Of a stretch of 56,673 nt of DNA, positions 15,803 through 24,045 are shown one piece after another; positions within the stretch are counted from its first letter, which is position 1, and every line of letters begins with the position of its first letter. The translations under genes were made by a program, and so were the position numbers. The stretch is taken from NCBI GenBank assembly GCA_900316905.1, contig ONET01000025.1, positions 15,278 through 71,950 on the forward strand. The letters are read 5' to 3'. This DNA comes from an uncultured Treponema sp. (GTDB taxonomy: Bacteria > Spirochaetota > Spirochaetia > Treponematales > Treponemataceae). The notes below the pieces were generated by a model that was not told the DNA's origin, searched no databases, and saw nothing but the letters and a program-made list of their open reading frames with translations.

Positions 15803-16718
15803 TCAAAATTCTCCCCAGCATTGAGCCGGTCTCCACAATCGGATACTCGCGCATGGTGAACAAAAGGCCCGGGCGCGGCGCCTTTATCTGAACCAAAACT
15901 TTTCCTTCAAGCGGATTTATAATCTCGCCAAGCAAGTCTCCTTTTTGAACGCGCGTTCCACATTCAACTTTGCGGACAAAAAAACCGGCGGTCTTGGAAA
16001 CAAGCATCGTCATGTCGCTTTCTTGGTCGGAATAAACGGGCTTGCGCGGCTCAATCGCGGCGCCGCTCCACATGCCCATCTTTTTTAGCAGGCAAAAAAT
16101 TCCGTCGGTCAACTGCTCGGCAAAAGCGCTCGTATAATTCATTCCAATTCCCATGTCAATGACGGCGGCTGGAGTCTTGTTTTGGTTGAGCGCGTAAACC
16201 AAGGAATTTTCTTGCACGGACGTGTTTTGCTGAACCCAGAGCAAGTCCATGTTTAATAGTTTGGCAAAGTCCAAAATTTGCTCTTTAAATTCCGGCGGAA
16301 TTCTAACTTGCGGAAGCTCCCGGATAAAAATGGAACTTGCGTGTATGTCCAGCGCGAAGTCCGCGCCGCTCGCGTCCTGCAAAATTTTTGACGCGATGTA
16401 TTCGGTCATCGTTCCGTCCGCCTCGCCGGGAAAGGTGCGGTTCATGTCCAAGTCAAAGGCGGGAATGCCGCGCGTGATTGAATCGATTCCGAGCGGATTG
16501 AGCGCGGGGTAAATGTCAAGAGTTCCGTGAAAATTTTGAGGCTCGGCGTTTATCCGTTCTTGAACCTTGTGGCAAACCAACTGGCCTTCCAGCTCGTCGC
16601 CGTGCAGGCCGGTCAACAAGCAAAAGCGCTTGCCGCTTCCCTGGCCCTTTATCGTGTTCTTCTTTATAGTAAGTTTTTCGTCAACCGGCAAATCAACGCT
16701 CGCGACAATCGATACCAT
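15789..16718 (-). CDS. Succinylglutamate desuccinylase/aspartoacylase family metallohydrolase
   Basis: 309 residues, M14-like zinc hydrolase. Zn ligands His and Glu in LTGLHGDELEG, third ligand in FALDIHASS, substrate-binding DLDMNRTFPG, and the expected catalytic acid position as Asp in AAVIDMG (usually Glu). The C-terminal beta domain (TAGFFVRKVECGTRVQKGDLLGEI) is like that of AspA/AstE. The family removes N-acyl groups from amino acids. The substrate is unknown. First gene of a two-gene unit with a degenerate paralogue. The start at 16718 is 6 nt after TAGTAT with no Shine-Dalgarno, so it may be leaderless. Confidence 0.88.
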   Translation of the reverse strand: MVSIVASVDLPVDEKLTIKKNTIKGQGSGKRFCLLTGLHGDELEGQLVCHKVQERINAEPQNFHGTLDIYPALNPLGIDSITRGIPAFDLDMNRTFPGEADGTMTEYIASKILQDASGADFALDIHASSIFIRELPQVRIPPEFKEQILDFAKLLNMDLLWVQQNTSVQENSLVYALNQNKTPAAVIDMGIGMNYTSAFAEQLTDGIFCLLKKMGMWSGAAIEPRKPVYSDQESDMTMLVSKTAGFFVRKVECGTRVQKGDLLGEIINPLEGKVLVQIKAPRPGLLFTMREYPIVETGSMLGRILNEGN

Positions 16719-16724
16719 AAGATT

Positions 16725-16754
16725 ATACTAGCGCAAATCCGCTCGTGTTGTCAA
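16725..16754 (-). promoter_or_regulatory. Promoter of the AstE/AspA pair, leaderless arrangement
   Basis: Minus strand TTGACA (16754-16749), 18-bp spacer, TAGTAT (16730-16725), 6 nt to the ATG at 16718. An overlapping TATAAT (16727-16722) would place the start even closer. Confidence 0.65.
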
Positions 16755-16779
16755 ACTATTAACCTCGATATGCAAGCGC

Positions 16780-16808
16780 AAAAAAAAAAACCGCTCCGAA
16801 TGGAGCGG
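16780..16808 (-). terminator. Rho-independent terminator of the HU gene
   Basis: Stem GGAGCGG / CCGCTCC with a 4-nt loop, followed on the minus strand by a run of T (A-tract 16780-16790). Confidence 0.88.
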
Positions 16809-16842
16809 CCTTGTTTGACAAGCGCGTTGGAGCGCCGTCATG

Positions 16843-17127
16843 TTATTTTTTCGCGCCGTTGACCAAGTCCTTGAGACCCTTTCCAGGCTTGAACTTGGGT
16901 GTCTTGGCGGCGGCAATCTTGATTGTCTCGCCAGTCTTAGGATTGTGGCCTGTGCGGGCCGCGCGCTTTGTGACAGCGAATGTTCCAAAGCCAACCAAAG
17001 CGACATCGTCTCCCTTCTTAAGAGCTTTTGAAACAACATCTACGAATGATTTTACAAACGCTTCTGTGTCTTTCTTTGAAAGTTTTGTCTCCTCGGCAAT
17101 GGCGTCAACAAGTTCTGATTTGTTCAT
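16843..17127 (-). CDS. hup: HU-family DNA-binding protein
   Basis: 94 residues from MNKSELVDAIAEET (ATG at 17127), the standard HU length and N-terminus, with GGGGGAAAG ahead of it. It contains GFGTF and the DNA-binding arm GHNPKTGETIKI. The C-terminus is lysine-rich. It is an abundant nucleoid protein that bends DNA as a dimer. A good promoter and terminator show a single-gene unit. Confidence 0.93.
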   Translation of the reverse strand: MNKSELVDAIAEETKLSKKDTEAFVKSFVDVVSKALKKGDDVALVGFGTFAVTKRAARTGHNPKTGETIKIAAAKTPKFKPGKGLKDLVNGAKK

Positions 17128-17168
17128 TTTTCTTTCCCCCAAAAAATGTTCTTTAAGTTATATTTTCA

Positions 17169-17198
17169 ATTTTACAAGAAAACAAAATAATATGTCAA
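17169..17198 (-). promoter_or_regulatory. Promoter of the HU gene
   Basis: Minus strand TTGACA (17198-17193), 18-bp AT-rich spacer, TAAAAT (17174-17169), about 42 nt before the ATG. Confidence 0.75.
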
Positions 17199-17257
17199 GT
17201 GCCAATTGATATTTCGAGCGGTCTCACCGCGTCCTTCGGGCGCCGCGTTTTTTCCTA

Positions 17258-17286
17258 TAGCAAAAGCGCGCGAACTGTGATAGAAT
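17258..17286 (+). promoter_or_regulatory. Promoter of the yhbY-cheB unit, leaderless arrangement
   Basis: TAGAAT (17281-17286) lies 6 nt before the ATG at 17293 with no Shine-Dalgarno. The -35 is weak (TAGCAA at 17258-17263). Confidence 0.5.
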
Positions 17287-17292
17287 AAGCGC

Positions 17293-17580
17293 ATGACTAG
17301 TTCACAAAGAAAAATTTTGTCTTCCGCCGCAAGCAATTTGAATCCTCTCGTAATAGTCGGCCAAAACGGCTTGACTGACGGAATCGTTCAAAAAGTTGCC
17401 AAAGTAATCGACGACCACGAATTGATTAAAGTTAAGTTCAACGAATTTAAAGAAGAAAAAAAGGAATTGACCGCCGACCTGTGCGCCAAGACCGGCGCCG
17501 AGTGCGTCCGCATAATCGGGAACACCGCAATTCTCTACAAGGAATCTTCTGTTGAAGAAAAACGAAAGCATTTAATTTAA
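17293..17580 (+). CDS. yhbY: YhbY-type CRM-domain RNA-binding protein
   Basis: 95 residues, a single CRM domain. LNPLVIVGQNGLTDGIV carries the RNA-binding loop of the family (usually GxxG), followed by HELIKVKF and the final strand NTAILYKES. YhbY proteins associate with pre-50S ribosomal particles. Its ATG is placed as in a leaderless mRNA. The stop is followed after 1 nt by the CheB-like gene, so the two are one transcript. Confidence 0.9.
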   Translation: MTSSQRKILSSAASNLNPLVIVGQNGLTDGIVQKVAKVIDDHELIKVKFNEFKEEKKELTADLCAKTGAECVRIIGNTAILYKESSVEEKRKHLI

Positions 17581-17581
17581 A

Positions 17582-18274
17582 ATGTCCAAGGAAAGCGAAG
17601 AAAAAGGTTATGGAGCTCAGTTTACCGTAAGGCCAAAATTCACGGCCGACTCCGTTTTGCCTTTGAGCGAGCTTTCCGACCCGCCCATTGTCAAAACGCA
17701 AAAAATAATTTGCATCGGAGCAAGCACAGGCGGAACTCGCGCGCTCAACGCTTTGCTTCCGCAATTTCCAGTTGACTGCCCGCCCATCGCGATTGTCCTT
17801 CACATGCCCGAAGGCTTCACAAATGATTTTGCGAGCCGTCTTAGCGCGAAAAGCAAAATAAAAGTTCAGGAAGCGCGCGACGGCGACAAGCTGGAGCGCG
17901 GTCTGGCCTTGATAGCGCCCGGCAACAAGCACATGATCTTGCGCCGCTCCAACGACAGCTACTATGTGGAATTGAACGACGGCGAATTGGTTTGCCGCCA
18001 GCGTCCCAGCGCCGACGTGCTCTTTAGGTCGGCCGCCCGCTTCGCAGGCCCCAACGCCATTGGAATAATCATGACAGGAATGGGCGACGACGGCGCGCGC
18101 GGAATGTTGGAAATGCACGAGCGCGGCGCTTGGACCATCGCCCAAAACGAAGAGACTTGCGCTGTTTACGGAATGCCCAAGCAGGCCGTGGCTCTAGGCG
18201 GCGTTGACAAAATTTTGCCGCTGGAGCAAATCGCGCTCGCGGCGCTGGCAAAAGCCAACCAACTAAAATCTTAG
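17582..18274 (+). CDS. Stand-alone CheB-type methylesterase domain protein
   Basis: 230 residues containing only the catalytic half of CheB. Ser in CIGASTGGTRAL (about 45), His in VLHMPEGFTNDFASRL (about 72), Asp in IMTGMGDDGARG (about 165). CheB removes methyl groups from chemoreceptors. Here there is no receiver domain, so activity cannot be controlled by CheA phosphorylation in the usual way. Spirochaetes have several chemotaxis modules and such orphans may serve other receptors or proteins. The first 35 residues are an unrelated basic leader. Coupled to yhbY. Confidence 0.87.
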   Translation: MSKESEEKGYGAQFTVRPKFTADSVLPLSELSDPPIVKTQKIICIGASTGGTRALNALLPQFPVDCPPIAIVLHMPEGFTNDFASRLSAKSKIKVQEARDGDKLERGLALIAPGNKHMILRRSNDSYYVELNDGELVCRQRPSADVLFRSAARFAGPNAIGIIMTGMGDDGARGMLEMHERGAWTIAQNEETCAVYGMPKQAVALGGVDKILPLEQIALAALAKANQLKS

Positions 18275-18316
18275 CGCAGCCCGCTTTTTTGGCTTGCTCC
18301 AATTTTCGCGCCGCTA

Positions 18317-19822
18317 TTAGTCGTCTGCCCATCGACCGGCGCGGACCACGGCCTTTTTCCAAGCGGCAATCGCGCGCGCCCTGTCGGCATCTTCCATCGC
18401 CGGAACAAATTCCCGGTCGGCCTTCCAAAACGAAAGAATCTCTTCTTTGCTTTCCCAAAAGCCGACCGCAAGGCCTGCCAAAAAGGCGGCGCCGGTAACT
18501 GTCGTTTCCGTGTTCTGCGGGCGAATAACCTTTGCGTTTAAATAGTCCGCTTGTATTTGCATAAGAATGTTGGAGGCGCTGGCGCCGCCGTCAACCTTGA
18601 GCGCGCTTATCTTAATGCCGGAGTCGTCTTCCATGCACTTTAAGCTGTCCGTAACCTGAAAGGCGATCGCGTCCAGCGCCGCGCGGCAAATGTGCGCCTT
18701 GTTGGTTCCGCGCGTAAGGCCAACCAATATTCCGCGCGCGTAAGGATCCCAGTAAGGCGCGCCCAAGCCTGTAAAGGCAGGAACCAGTATCGCGCCGTTT
18801 GAGTCGGGAACGGTCGCCGCAAGGCCGTCGCACTCTTTTGAGGCGCTGATTATGTTCAGCTCGTCGCGGAGCCATTTGACAACCGCTCCGCCCATAAAGA
18901 TGCTTCCTTCAAGCGCGTATTCAACTTTTCCGCCAAGGCCAATCGCGATTGTCGTGAGCAATTTGTTTTTGGAAAGCACGGCCTTGCTTCCCGTGTTCAT
19001 AAGCAAAAAGCAGCCAGTGCCGTAAGTGTTCTTGGCCTCGCCGGGCTTGAAGCAGCCTTGGCCAAAAAGCGCGGACTGTTGGTCGCCTATCGCGCTCGCG
19101 ATTGGAATTTCAAAACCGCAAATATTTTTGTCGGTCGTCGCGTACACTCCGCTTGAGTCCACCACGCGCGGCAAAATGTTTTGGGGAATGTTAAGCAAAT
19201 GCAAAAGCTCTTTGTCCCATTCAAGCGTATGAATGTTAAAGAGCATCGTGCGGCTTGCGTTGGTGTAGTCGGTTACGTGCGCCTTGCCGCCGCTCAGTTT
19301 CCATATAAGCCAAGAATCAATTGTTCCGGCCAAGACTTCGCCGGCCTCGCAACGCGCGCGAAGGCCCGGAATGTTTTCCAAAAGCCATTTGATTTTTGTG
19401 CCGGTAAAATATGCGTCGGGGATAAGGCCGGTGGCCGCGCGGATTTTTTCGCCGTAGCCTTGCGTGACAAGGTCGTCGGCGATTTGCGCGGTGCGGCGGC
19501 ATTGCCAAACGATTGCGGGACAGACAGGCTTTCCGCTCGCCTTGTCCCACATGACCAAGGTTTCGCGCTGGTTTGTGATTCCGAGCGCGGCCACCTTTTG
19601 GCCTGCGTCCGCTTGGGAGATTCCCGCCTTTTGCAGGGCCGCGTTAATCGTGGCCATCTGCGTGTCGAAAATCTCCTGGGCGTCGTGCTCAACCCAGCCC
19701 GGCTTGGGATAGAATTGCGTGAATTCCTTTTGCTCTACCGCGACCATTTTGCAGCGCTTGTCAAAAACGACAGCGCGGCAAGAGGTCGTTCCCTCGTCCA
19801 GGGCCAGGATGAATTGTTGCAT
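18317..19822 (-). CDS. glpK: Glycerol kinase
   Basis: 501 residues, normal length. LALDEGTTSCRAVVFD (phosphate loop 1), IVWQCRRTA, GDQQSALFGQGCF, NTYGTGCFLLMNTG and VDGGASASNILMQIQADYL are all diagnostic of GlpK. It makes sn-glycerol 3-phosphate from glycerol and ATP in the cytosol. GGAG is 5 nt ahead of the ATG. It lies downstream of cellobiose phosphorylase but behind a hairpin at 19887-19931, so it may depend on read-through or a separate promoter. No glycerol facilitator or GlpD gene is next to it. Confidence 0.96.
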   Translation of the reverse strand: MQQFILALDEGTTSCRAVVFDKRCKMVAVEQKEFTQFYPKPGWVEHDAQEIFDTQMATINAALQKAGISQADAGQKVAALGITNQRETLVMWDKASGKPVCPAIVWQCRRTAQIADDLVTQGYGEKIRAATGLIPDAYFTGTKIKWLLENIPGLRARCEAGEVLAGTIDSWLIWKLSGGKAHVTDYTNASRTMLFNIHTLEWDKELLHLLNIPQNILPRVVDSSGVYATTDKNICGFEIPIASAIGDQQSALFGQGCFKPGEAKNTYGTGCFLLMNTGSKAVLSKNKLLTTIAIGLGGKVEYALEGSIFMGGAVVKWLRDELNIISASKECDGLAATVPDSNGAILVPAFTGLGAPYWDPYARGILVGLTRGTNKAHICRAALDAIAFQVTDSLKCMEDDSGIKISALKVDGGASASNILMQIQADYLNAKVIRPQNTETTVTGAAFLAGLAVGFWESKEEILSFWKADREFVPAMEDADRARAIAAWKKAVVRAGRWADD

Positions 19823-19886
19823 ACGCGCTCCAAACAGTACCGCTGTCCACCCGCGCCAGTTGGCAAGGGCGGATGTTGCGGCTTAT

Positions 19887-19931
19887 GCGGCAATCATACA
19901 ATTGTGGGCCTGAAACAGCCCACATTGCCGC
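19887..19931 (-). other. Nested hairpin between cellobiose phosphorylase and glpK
   Basis: GCGGCAAT / ATTGCCGC arms enclose TGTGGGC / GCCCACA arms with an 8-nt loop. It starts 3 bp after the upstream gene's stop. There is no T-tract on the minus strand, so it may be a weak terminator or an mRNA stability element. Confidence 0.55.
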
Positions 19932-19933
19932 TA

Positions 19934-22423
19934 TTAGCCAACCGTGACTTCCAGGCTGACTTCTTTTTGGCCGGCCTGCGCCTTTACGATTGTGCCGTTA
20001 ACGTCGGCCTTTCCGTTTGTGACAACGATAGAAACAGCGCCGTCGTTCTTCTTGTTGATGACGTTGATATTGTATGTCACTCCCTGGAACTTGCGGACAA
20101 GCTGGGCGTTCTTAACGTGCTCCGGCAAGCGGGGCTCCACTTCCAAGCCCTTCCATGTCGGGCGCAAGCCGCAGAGGTACTGCGAAAGCGTCACGAAGTT
20201 CCAAGCCGCAGTTCCTGTAAGCCAAGAGTTCTTGGCCTCGCCAAAGCGGCGGGCGGTCTTTCCGGCGATCATCTGAGCGTAAACGTAAGGCTCAGTGCGG
20301 TGGATTTCTGAGATGTCTTCCAAGTAAGCCGGCGCGATTTTCTTGTAGTGCTCAAAGGCGTCCTGCGGGCGGCCGTTGACAACTTCGCCGATGATTACCC
20401 ACGGATTGTTGTGGCAGAAGATTCCTCCGTTCTCTTTGTATCCCGGCGGATAAGAAGAAACTTCTCCCAATTCAACATGGTACTCTCTGTAGGGCGGATC
20501 CAAAATCACGATGCCGTACTTTGAGTCAAGGTATTTCTTAACGCTGTCCAAAGACTTTTCGGGATAGCCCTTGTCCTTTCCGATTTTGGCCATCGTTCCA
20601 AAGCCCTGAGACTCGATGAAAATCTTTCCGTCTTCGCATTCCTTTGAACCGATCTTTCTTCCGGCGTCGTCAAAGGCGCGAACGTACCATTCTCCGTCCC
20701 AAGCGGCGTTGCAAATCTGCGCTTCCATTTTGGCGGCGGCGTCTTCGGCGCGCTTGGCTTCCTCTTCCTCGCCCATCAAGCGGCACATCTGAACGTAGTC
20801 GGGAGTTACGTAAACGAACATCTCGGCGATCATTACAGACTCGGCGTTCTTTCCTTCCTTGTTGGTGCAAGTCTGGAACGAGTCGTTGGGGTTGGTTGAG
20901 AAGCAGTTGAGGTTAAGGCAGTCGTTCCAGTCGGCGCGGCCGATGAGCGGAAGTCCGTGCGGTCCCATGTGGTTGGGAATGTAGTTGTAAGAGCGCTTGA
21001 GGTGCTCGAACATCGTGGCTTTGTTTGTCTCGCTGTTGTCAAAGGGAACGTCAACCTTAAGGAAGTCAACGTCGCCAGTTTCGCGAATGTAGTTGCCTAC
21101 GCCAAGGATAAGCCAAAGCGGGTCGTCGTTAAAGTTGGAACCGATGTCGGCGTTTCCGCGCTTTGTGAGCGGCTGGAACTGGTGGTAGGCCGAACCGTCT
21201 TCAAACTGCGTGGCGGCGACGTCGTAAAGGCGCTCGCGGATGCGGCTTGCCGGAAGCTGGTGCGCTGCTCCAAGCATGTCCTGCGAAGTGTCGCGGAAGC
21301 CAAGGCCGCGTCCGATTCCGCTTTCAAAGTAAGAGGCCGAGCGCGCGAAGTTGTAAGTGACAACGCACTGGTACTGGTTCCAAACGGCCATGCGGTCAAG
21401 CTTTTCGTCGCCGCTCTTAAGGGTAAAGTGGCTCAACGTTTCGTCCCAGAAGGCGCGCAAGTCGTCAAAGGCCTTGGCGACTTTTTCGGGCGTGTCGAAC
21501 TTTTTCTGAAGCTCGTAGGCCTTTTCCTTGTTGATGACTCCGCTCGCCGTGTTTGTGCGCAAGAGGCCGGCTTTGAGAGCGGCTTCCTTGTCGGCGTCGG
21601 AAAGGAATTTTTTGGCGTCGTCGTTTTCGATGTAGCCCAAAACAAAAATCGCGGTCTTGGACTCGCCGGCCTTAAGAGTGATTTCCAAGCGGTGGCTTGC
21701 AATCGGAGACCAACCATCGGCGACTGAGTTTCCGCTCTTTCCTTCTACGACAGTCTTTGCCTGGCCCAAGTTGTTGTAAAGGCCTAAGAACGTCTCGCGG
21801 TCTGTGTCAAAGCCGTCAATCTTTTGGTTGCAAGAATAGAAAGTAAAGTGGTTGCGGCGTTCGCGGTATTCAGTCTTGTGGTAAATCGCGCTGCCTTCGA
21901 TTTCAACTTCGCCTGTGCTAAAGTTTCTCTGGAAGTTCTGGCAGTCGTCGCTGGCGTTGTAAAGGCACCATTCAACAAAAGAAACAAGGCTGATTTTCTT
22001 TTCTGACGAAGACTTGTTTGTCAAAGTGATTTGCTCTACTTCGCAGTTTTCGTGAACGGGAACCATGTACAAAACGTCGGCGGCGATTCCGTTCTTTTCT
22101 GAGGCGAACTTTGTGTAGCCAAAGCCGTGGCGGCACTCGTACTTGTCAAGCGGAGTCTGAGTGGGCTGCCAGCCGGGGTTCCAAATTGTGTCGCCGTCTT
22201 TGATGAAAAAGTAGCGGCCGTTGTTGTCAAGCGGAATGTTGTTGTAGCGGTAGCGGGTCAAGCGGCGCAAGCGAGCGTCAGTGTAAAAGGCGTATCCGCC
22301 CGCTGTGTTTGAGATGAGCGAGAAGAATTTTTCGCTTCCCAAGTAGTTGATCCAAGGATAGGGCGTCTGCGGAGTCGTAATCGCGTACTCGCGCTTTTCG
22401 TCGTCAAAGAATCCAAATTTCAT
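19934..22423 (-). CDS. GH94 family cellobiose phosphorylase
   Basis: 829 residues from MKFGFFDDEKREYAITTP, a typical cellobiose phosphorylase start with GGAGC upstream. Conserved segments: TPYPWINYLG, GYAFYTDARLRRLTRYRYN, GLGFRDTSQD, and IGRADWNDCLNLN with the proposed catalytic Asp, plus NGGIFCHNNPW near the end. The enzyme splits cellobiose with phosphate to glucose 1-phosphate and glucose in the cytosol and saves ATP, which fits a plant-polysaccharide-feeding gut bacterium. Cellobiose is the best guess; cellodextrin or chitobiose phosphorylases share the family. Confidence 0.88.
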   Translation of the reverse strand: MKFGFFDDEKREYAITTPQTPYPWINYLGSEKFFSLISNTAGGYAFYTDARLRRLTRYRYNNIPLDNNGRYFFIKDGDTIWNPGWQPTQTPLDKYECRHGFGYTKFASEKNGIAADVLYMVPVHENCEVEQITLTNKSSSEKKISLVSFVEWCLYNASDDCQNFQRNFSTGEVEIEGSAIYHKTEYRERRNHFTFYSCNQKIDGFDTDRETFLGLYNNLGQAKTVVEGKSGNSVADGWSPIASHRLEITLKAGESKTAIFVLGYIENDDAKKFLSDADKEAALKAGLLRTNTASGVINKEKAYELQKKFDTPEKVAKAFDDLRAFWDETLSHFTLKSGDEKLDRMAVWNQYQCVVTYNFARSASYFESGIGRGLGFRDTSQDMLGAAHQLPASRIRERLYDVAATQFEDGSAYHQFQPLTKRGNADIGSNFNDDPLWLILGVGNYIRETGDVDFLKVDVPFDNSETNKATMFEHLKRSYNYIPNHMGPHGLPLIGRADWNDCLNLNCFSTNPNDSFQTCTNKEGKNAESVMIAEMFVYVTPDYVQMCRLMGEEEEAKRAEDAAAKMEAQICNAAWDGEWYVRAFDDAGRKIGSKECEDGKIFIESQGFGTMAKIGKDKGYPEKSLDSVKKYLDSKYGIVILDPPYREYHVELGEVSSYPPGYKENGGIFCHNNPWVIIGEVVNGRPQDAFEHYKKIAPAYLEDISEIHRTEPYVYAQMIAGKTARRFGEAKNSWLTGTAAWNFVTLSQYLCGLRPTWKGLEVEPRLPEHVKNAQLVRKFQGVTYNINVINKKNDGAVSIVVTNGKADVNGTIVKAQAGQKEVSLEVTVG

Positions 22424-22478
22424 AGATTGCTCCTGTTTGGTGATTTTTTCAACCAACCTGCTTTGATGGTATAGGAAC

Positions 22479-22507
22479 AGTTTAACCGCGCTTTTGGCTT
22501 TTGTCAA
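22479..22507 (-). promoter_or_regulatory. Promoter of cellobiose phosphorylase
   Basis: Minus strand TTGACA (22507-22502), 17-bp spacer, TAAACT (22484-22479), about 50 nt of leader before GGAGC and the ATG at 22423. Confidence 0.65.
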
Positions 22508-22546
22508 GGAAAATCGGCGGTTTGGGGAAATTTTCAACTAACAGAG

Positions 22547-22675
22547 AACCAAGCACCCCACGAACTCTAAATGCGGGTCCCAGCGACGGCAAAAAAAATT
22601 GGAGCCGCTCGCTGGCGGGTCCTTCCAATTTTTTTTGCCTGCGTCCCGCCTCTTTTGTTCGTGGGTCGCTTGGTT
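22547..22675. repeat. Nested long inverted repeat
   Basis: Outer arms 22547-22565 and 22657-22675 match at 17 of 19 positions. Inner arms 22588-22603 and 22624-22639 are a perfect 16 bp. The right outer arm merges into the first copy of the direct repeat starting at 22668. It could be the remnant of a small non-autonomous element. No coding frame is supported. Confidence 0.7.
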
Positions 22676-23085
22676 GGATTACATAAAAAGGGAAGTTCCA
22701 AATCGCCACGCCCAATAGCGGCCGCCCCGCGCCTTCGCGCGTGTTCGCTTGGTTGGATTACCTAAAAGGGAGCAGGCTCTCAGCGGAATCCGTCTATCTG
22801 CGCGCGAGCTACTTTTAGGGCAAAGAGATTAGCTTAACGTGTGCTAAGCGCGCAGCAGCCGGCCTTCCGCTTACGCCTGCCTTCGCTTGATTAGATTACC
22901 TAGAAGGAAGCTCCAAATCGTCCCGCCTCTTTTGTTCGTGGGTCGCTTGGTTGGATTACATAAAAGGGAAGCCCAAAATCGCCACGTACAACAGCAGCCG
23001 GCCTTCCGCTTACGCCTGCCTTCGCTTGGTTGGATTACCTAAAAAGATTGAAGTCAAATCGCCACGCCCAATAGCGGCTCTTGCT
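22668..23085 (+). repeat. Irregular cluster of direct repeats (CGCTTGGTTGGATTAC)
   Basis: The 16-mer CGCTTGGTTGGATTAC or a near copy occurs at 22668, 22746, 22884, 22944 and 23023 (steps 78, 138, 60 and 79). Each is followed by a variant of MTAAAARGGAAG and AAATCGCCACGCC, and some by GGCCTTCCGCTTACGCCTGC. Together with the inverted repeat it fills the 692-bp gap between cellobiose phosphorylase and rsmE. The unit length is irregular and repeats themselves vary, so it is not CRISPR. Confidence 0.8.
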
Positions 23086-23109
23086 TTCCCCGACAAAAAT
23101 CTATATCCT
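23081..23109 (+). promoter_or_regulatory. Promoter of rsmE, leaderless arrangement
   Basis: TTGCTT (23081-23086), 17-bp spacer, TATCCT (23104-23109), then 6 nt to the ATG at 23116 with no Shine-Dalgarno. Confidence 0.5.
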
Positions 23110-23115
23110 ATTCGC

Positions 23116-23952
23116 ATGAACATTTGCCTTTTTGCGCCGGAAGAAATATCAAAGCCTCTTAACGCCGACGATCCTAGAGCGCAGCACATAATTAAAGTTT
23201 TGCATAAGGGCGTCGGCGACACATTTTACGCCGGCGTGATCGGCGGCCAGGCGGGAACGGCGACAATAACAAAGATTGACTCGCAAGACCAAGACGCGGG
23301 CGCGGAAACTGCTTCCACGCCTAAAAAGGGCGGCGGCGCGATTCACTTTACATTCACGCCCCAGTCCGACGGAAAGCCGCTTTTTCCGCTGCACATGATT
23401 ATCGGCTTTCCGCGCCCGATTCAATTAAAGCGCTTGCTTCGCGACATGGCCGCGCTTGGCGTTTCCAGCGTCCGCCTTTGCGGAACCGAGCTGGGCGAAA
23501 AATCCTACCTTAAGGCAAGCCTTTCCGACCCCGCGGAAGTCTACAAAATGCTTTTGGACGGAACTGTTCAAGCCGCAAGCGCGCATGTTCCAGAGCCTTT
23601 TGTTTACCCAACGCTCGCATCCTGCTTGGACGCGCTGGCCGCAGATGCCACGCAATCCGCGTCCCCCGTCATTGTCGGGCTTGACCCGACAATCCGCTCG
23701 CCCCTTTTGCTTGCATTGGACAACGTAAAGCCCGCGCAAAGCCTGGGCGCTTTTTTGCGCGAAAACCCGCCCGCAGGCCGCCCCGTCTTTGCCGCAATCG
23801 GAAGCGAGCGCGGCTGGTCGCCCGCCGAGCGCGCCCTCTTGGAAGAGCGCGGCTTTGTCCGCCTAGGCATGGGCCAACGCGTAATGCGGACTGAAACAGC
23901 TTGTACGGTCAGCGCGAGCCTTATTTTGTCAGAAATGGGCGCGCTGGAGTAA
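23116..23952 (+). CDS. rsmE: 16S rRNA m3U1498 methyltransferase RsmE
   Basis: 278 residues from MNICLFAPEEI. Starts further upstream only add translated repeat sequence. HIIKVLHKGVGD is the N-terminal PUA-like signature. The SPOUT knot is seen in AAIGSERGWSPAE (family form GPEGGF) and LGMGQRVMRTETA. RsmE methylates U1498 of 16S rRNA. It is about 30 residues longer than typical because residues about 175-200 hold an extra loop, coded in part by a palindromic repeat at 23671 (IVGLDPTIR). The knot itself is intact, so activity is likely. Confidence 0.9.
   Translation: MNICLFAPEEISKPLNADDPRAQHIIKVLHKGVGDTFYAGVIGGQAGTATITKIDSQDQDAGAETASTPKKGGGAIHFTFTPQSDGKPLFPLHMIIGFPRPIQLKRLLRDMAALGVSSVRLCGTELGEKSYLKASLSDPAEVYKMLLDGTVQAASAHVPEPFVYPTLASCLDALAADATQSASPVIVGLDPTIRSPLLLALDNVKPAQSLGAFLRENPPAGRPVFAAIGSERGWSPAERALLEERGFVRLGMGQRVMRTETACTVSASLILSEMGALE
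23671..23693 (+). repeat. Palindromic repeat inside rsmE, copy 5
   Basis: ATTGTCGGG-CTTGA-CCCGACAAT with perfect 9-bp arms, in frame in rsmE and translated as IVGLDPTI at residues about 186-193. Confidence 0.9.
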
Positions 23953-24045
23953 GCGGCAAAAGAATTTTTCAAACTCAACCAACAGTTCATGTTAAAACAG
24001 CCTCGGACGCGCTATAGTGACAGGCAGCTTTACAGGAGGAAATCA

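Noticed and set aside
18275..18316. Terminator between the convergent cheB-like and glpK genes
   Set aside because: A T-run is present but no convincing stem precedes it on either strand.
22668..23038. Repeats resembling a CRISPR array
   Set aside because: Spacing is irregular, repeats differ from each other, the parts between them are also related, and no cas gene is near.
22951..23115. Longer N-terminus for RsmE
   Set aside because: It translates the direct repeats. Family homology starts at MNICLF at 23116.
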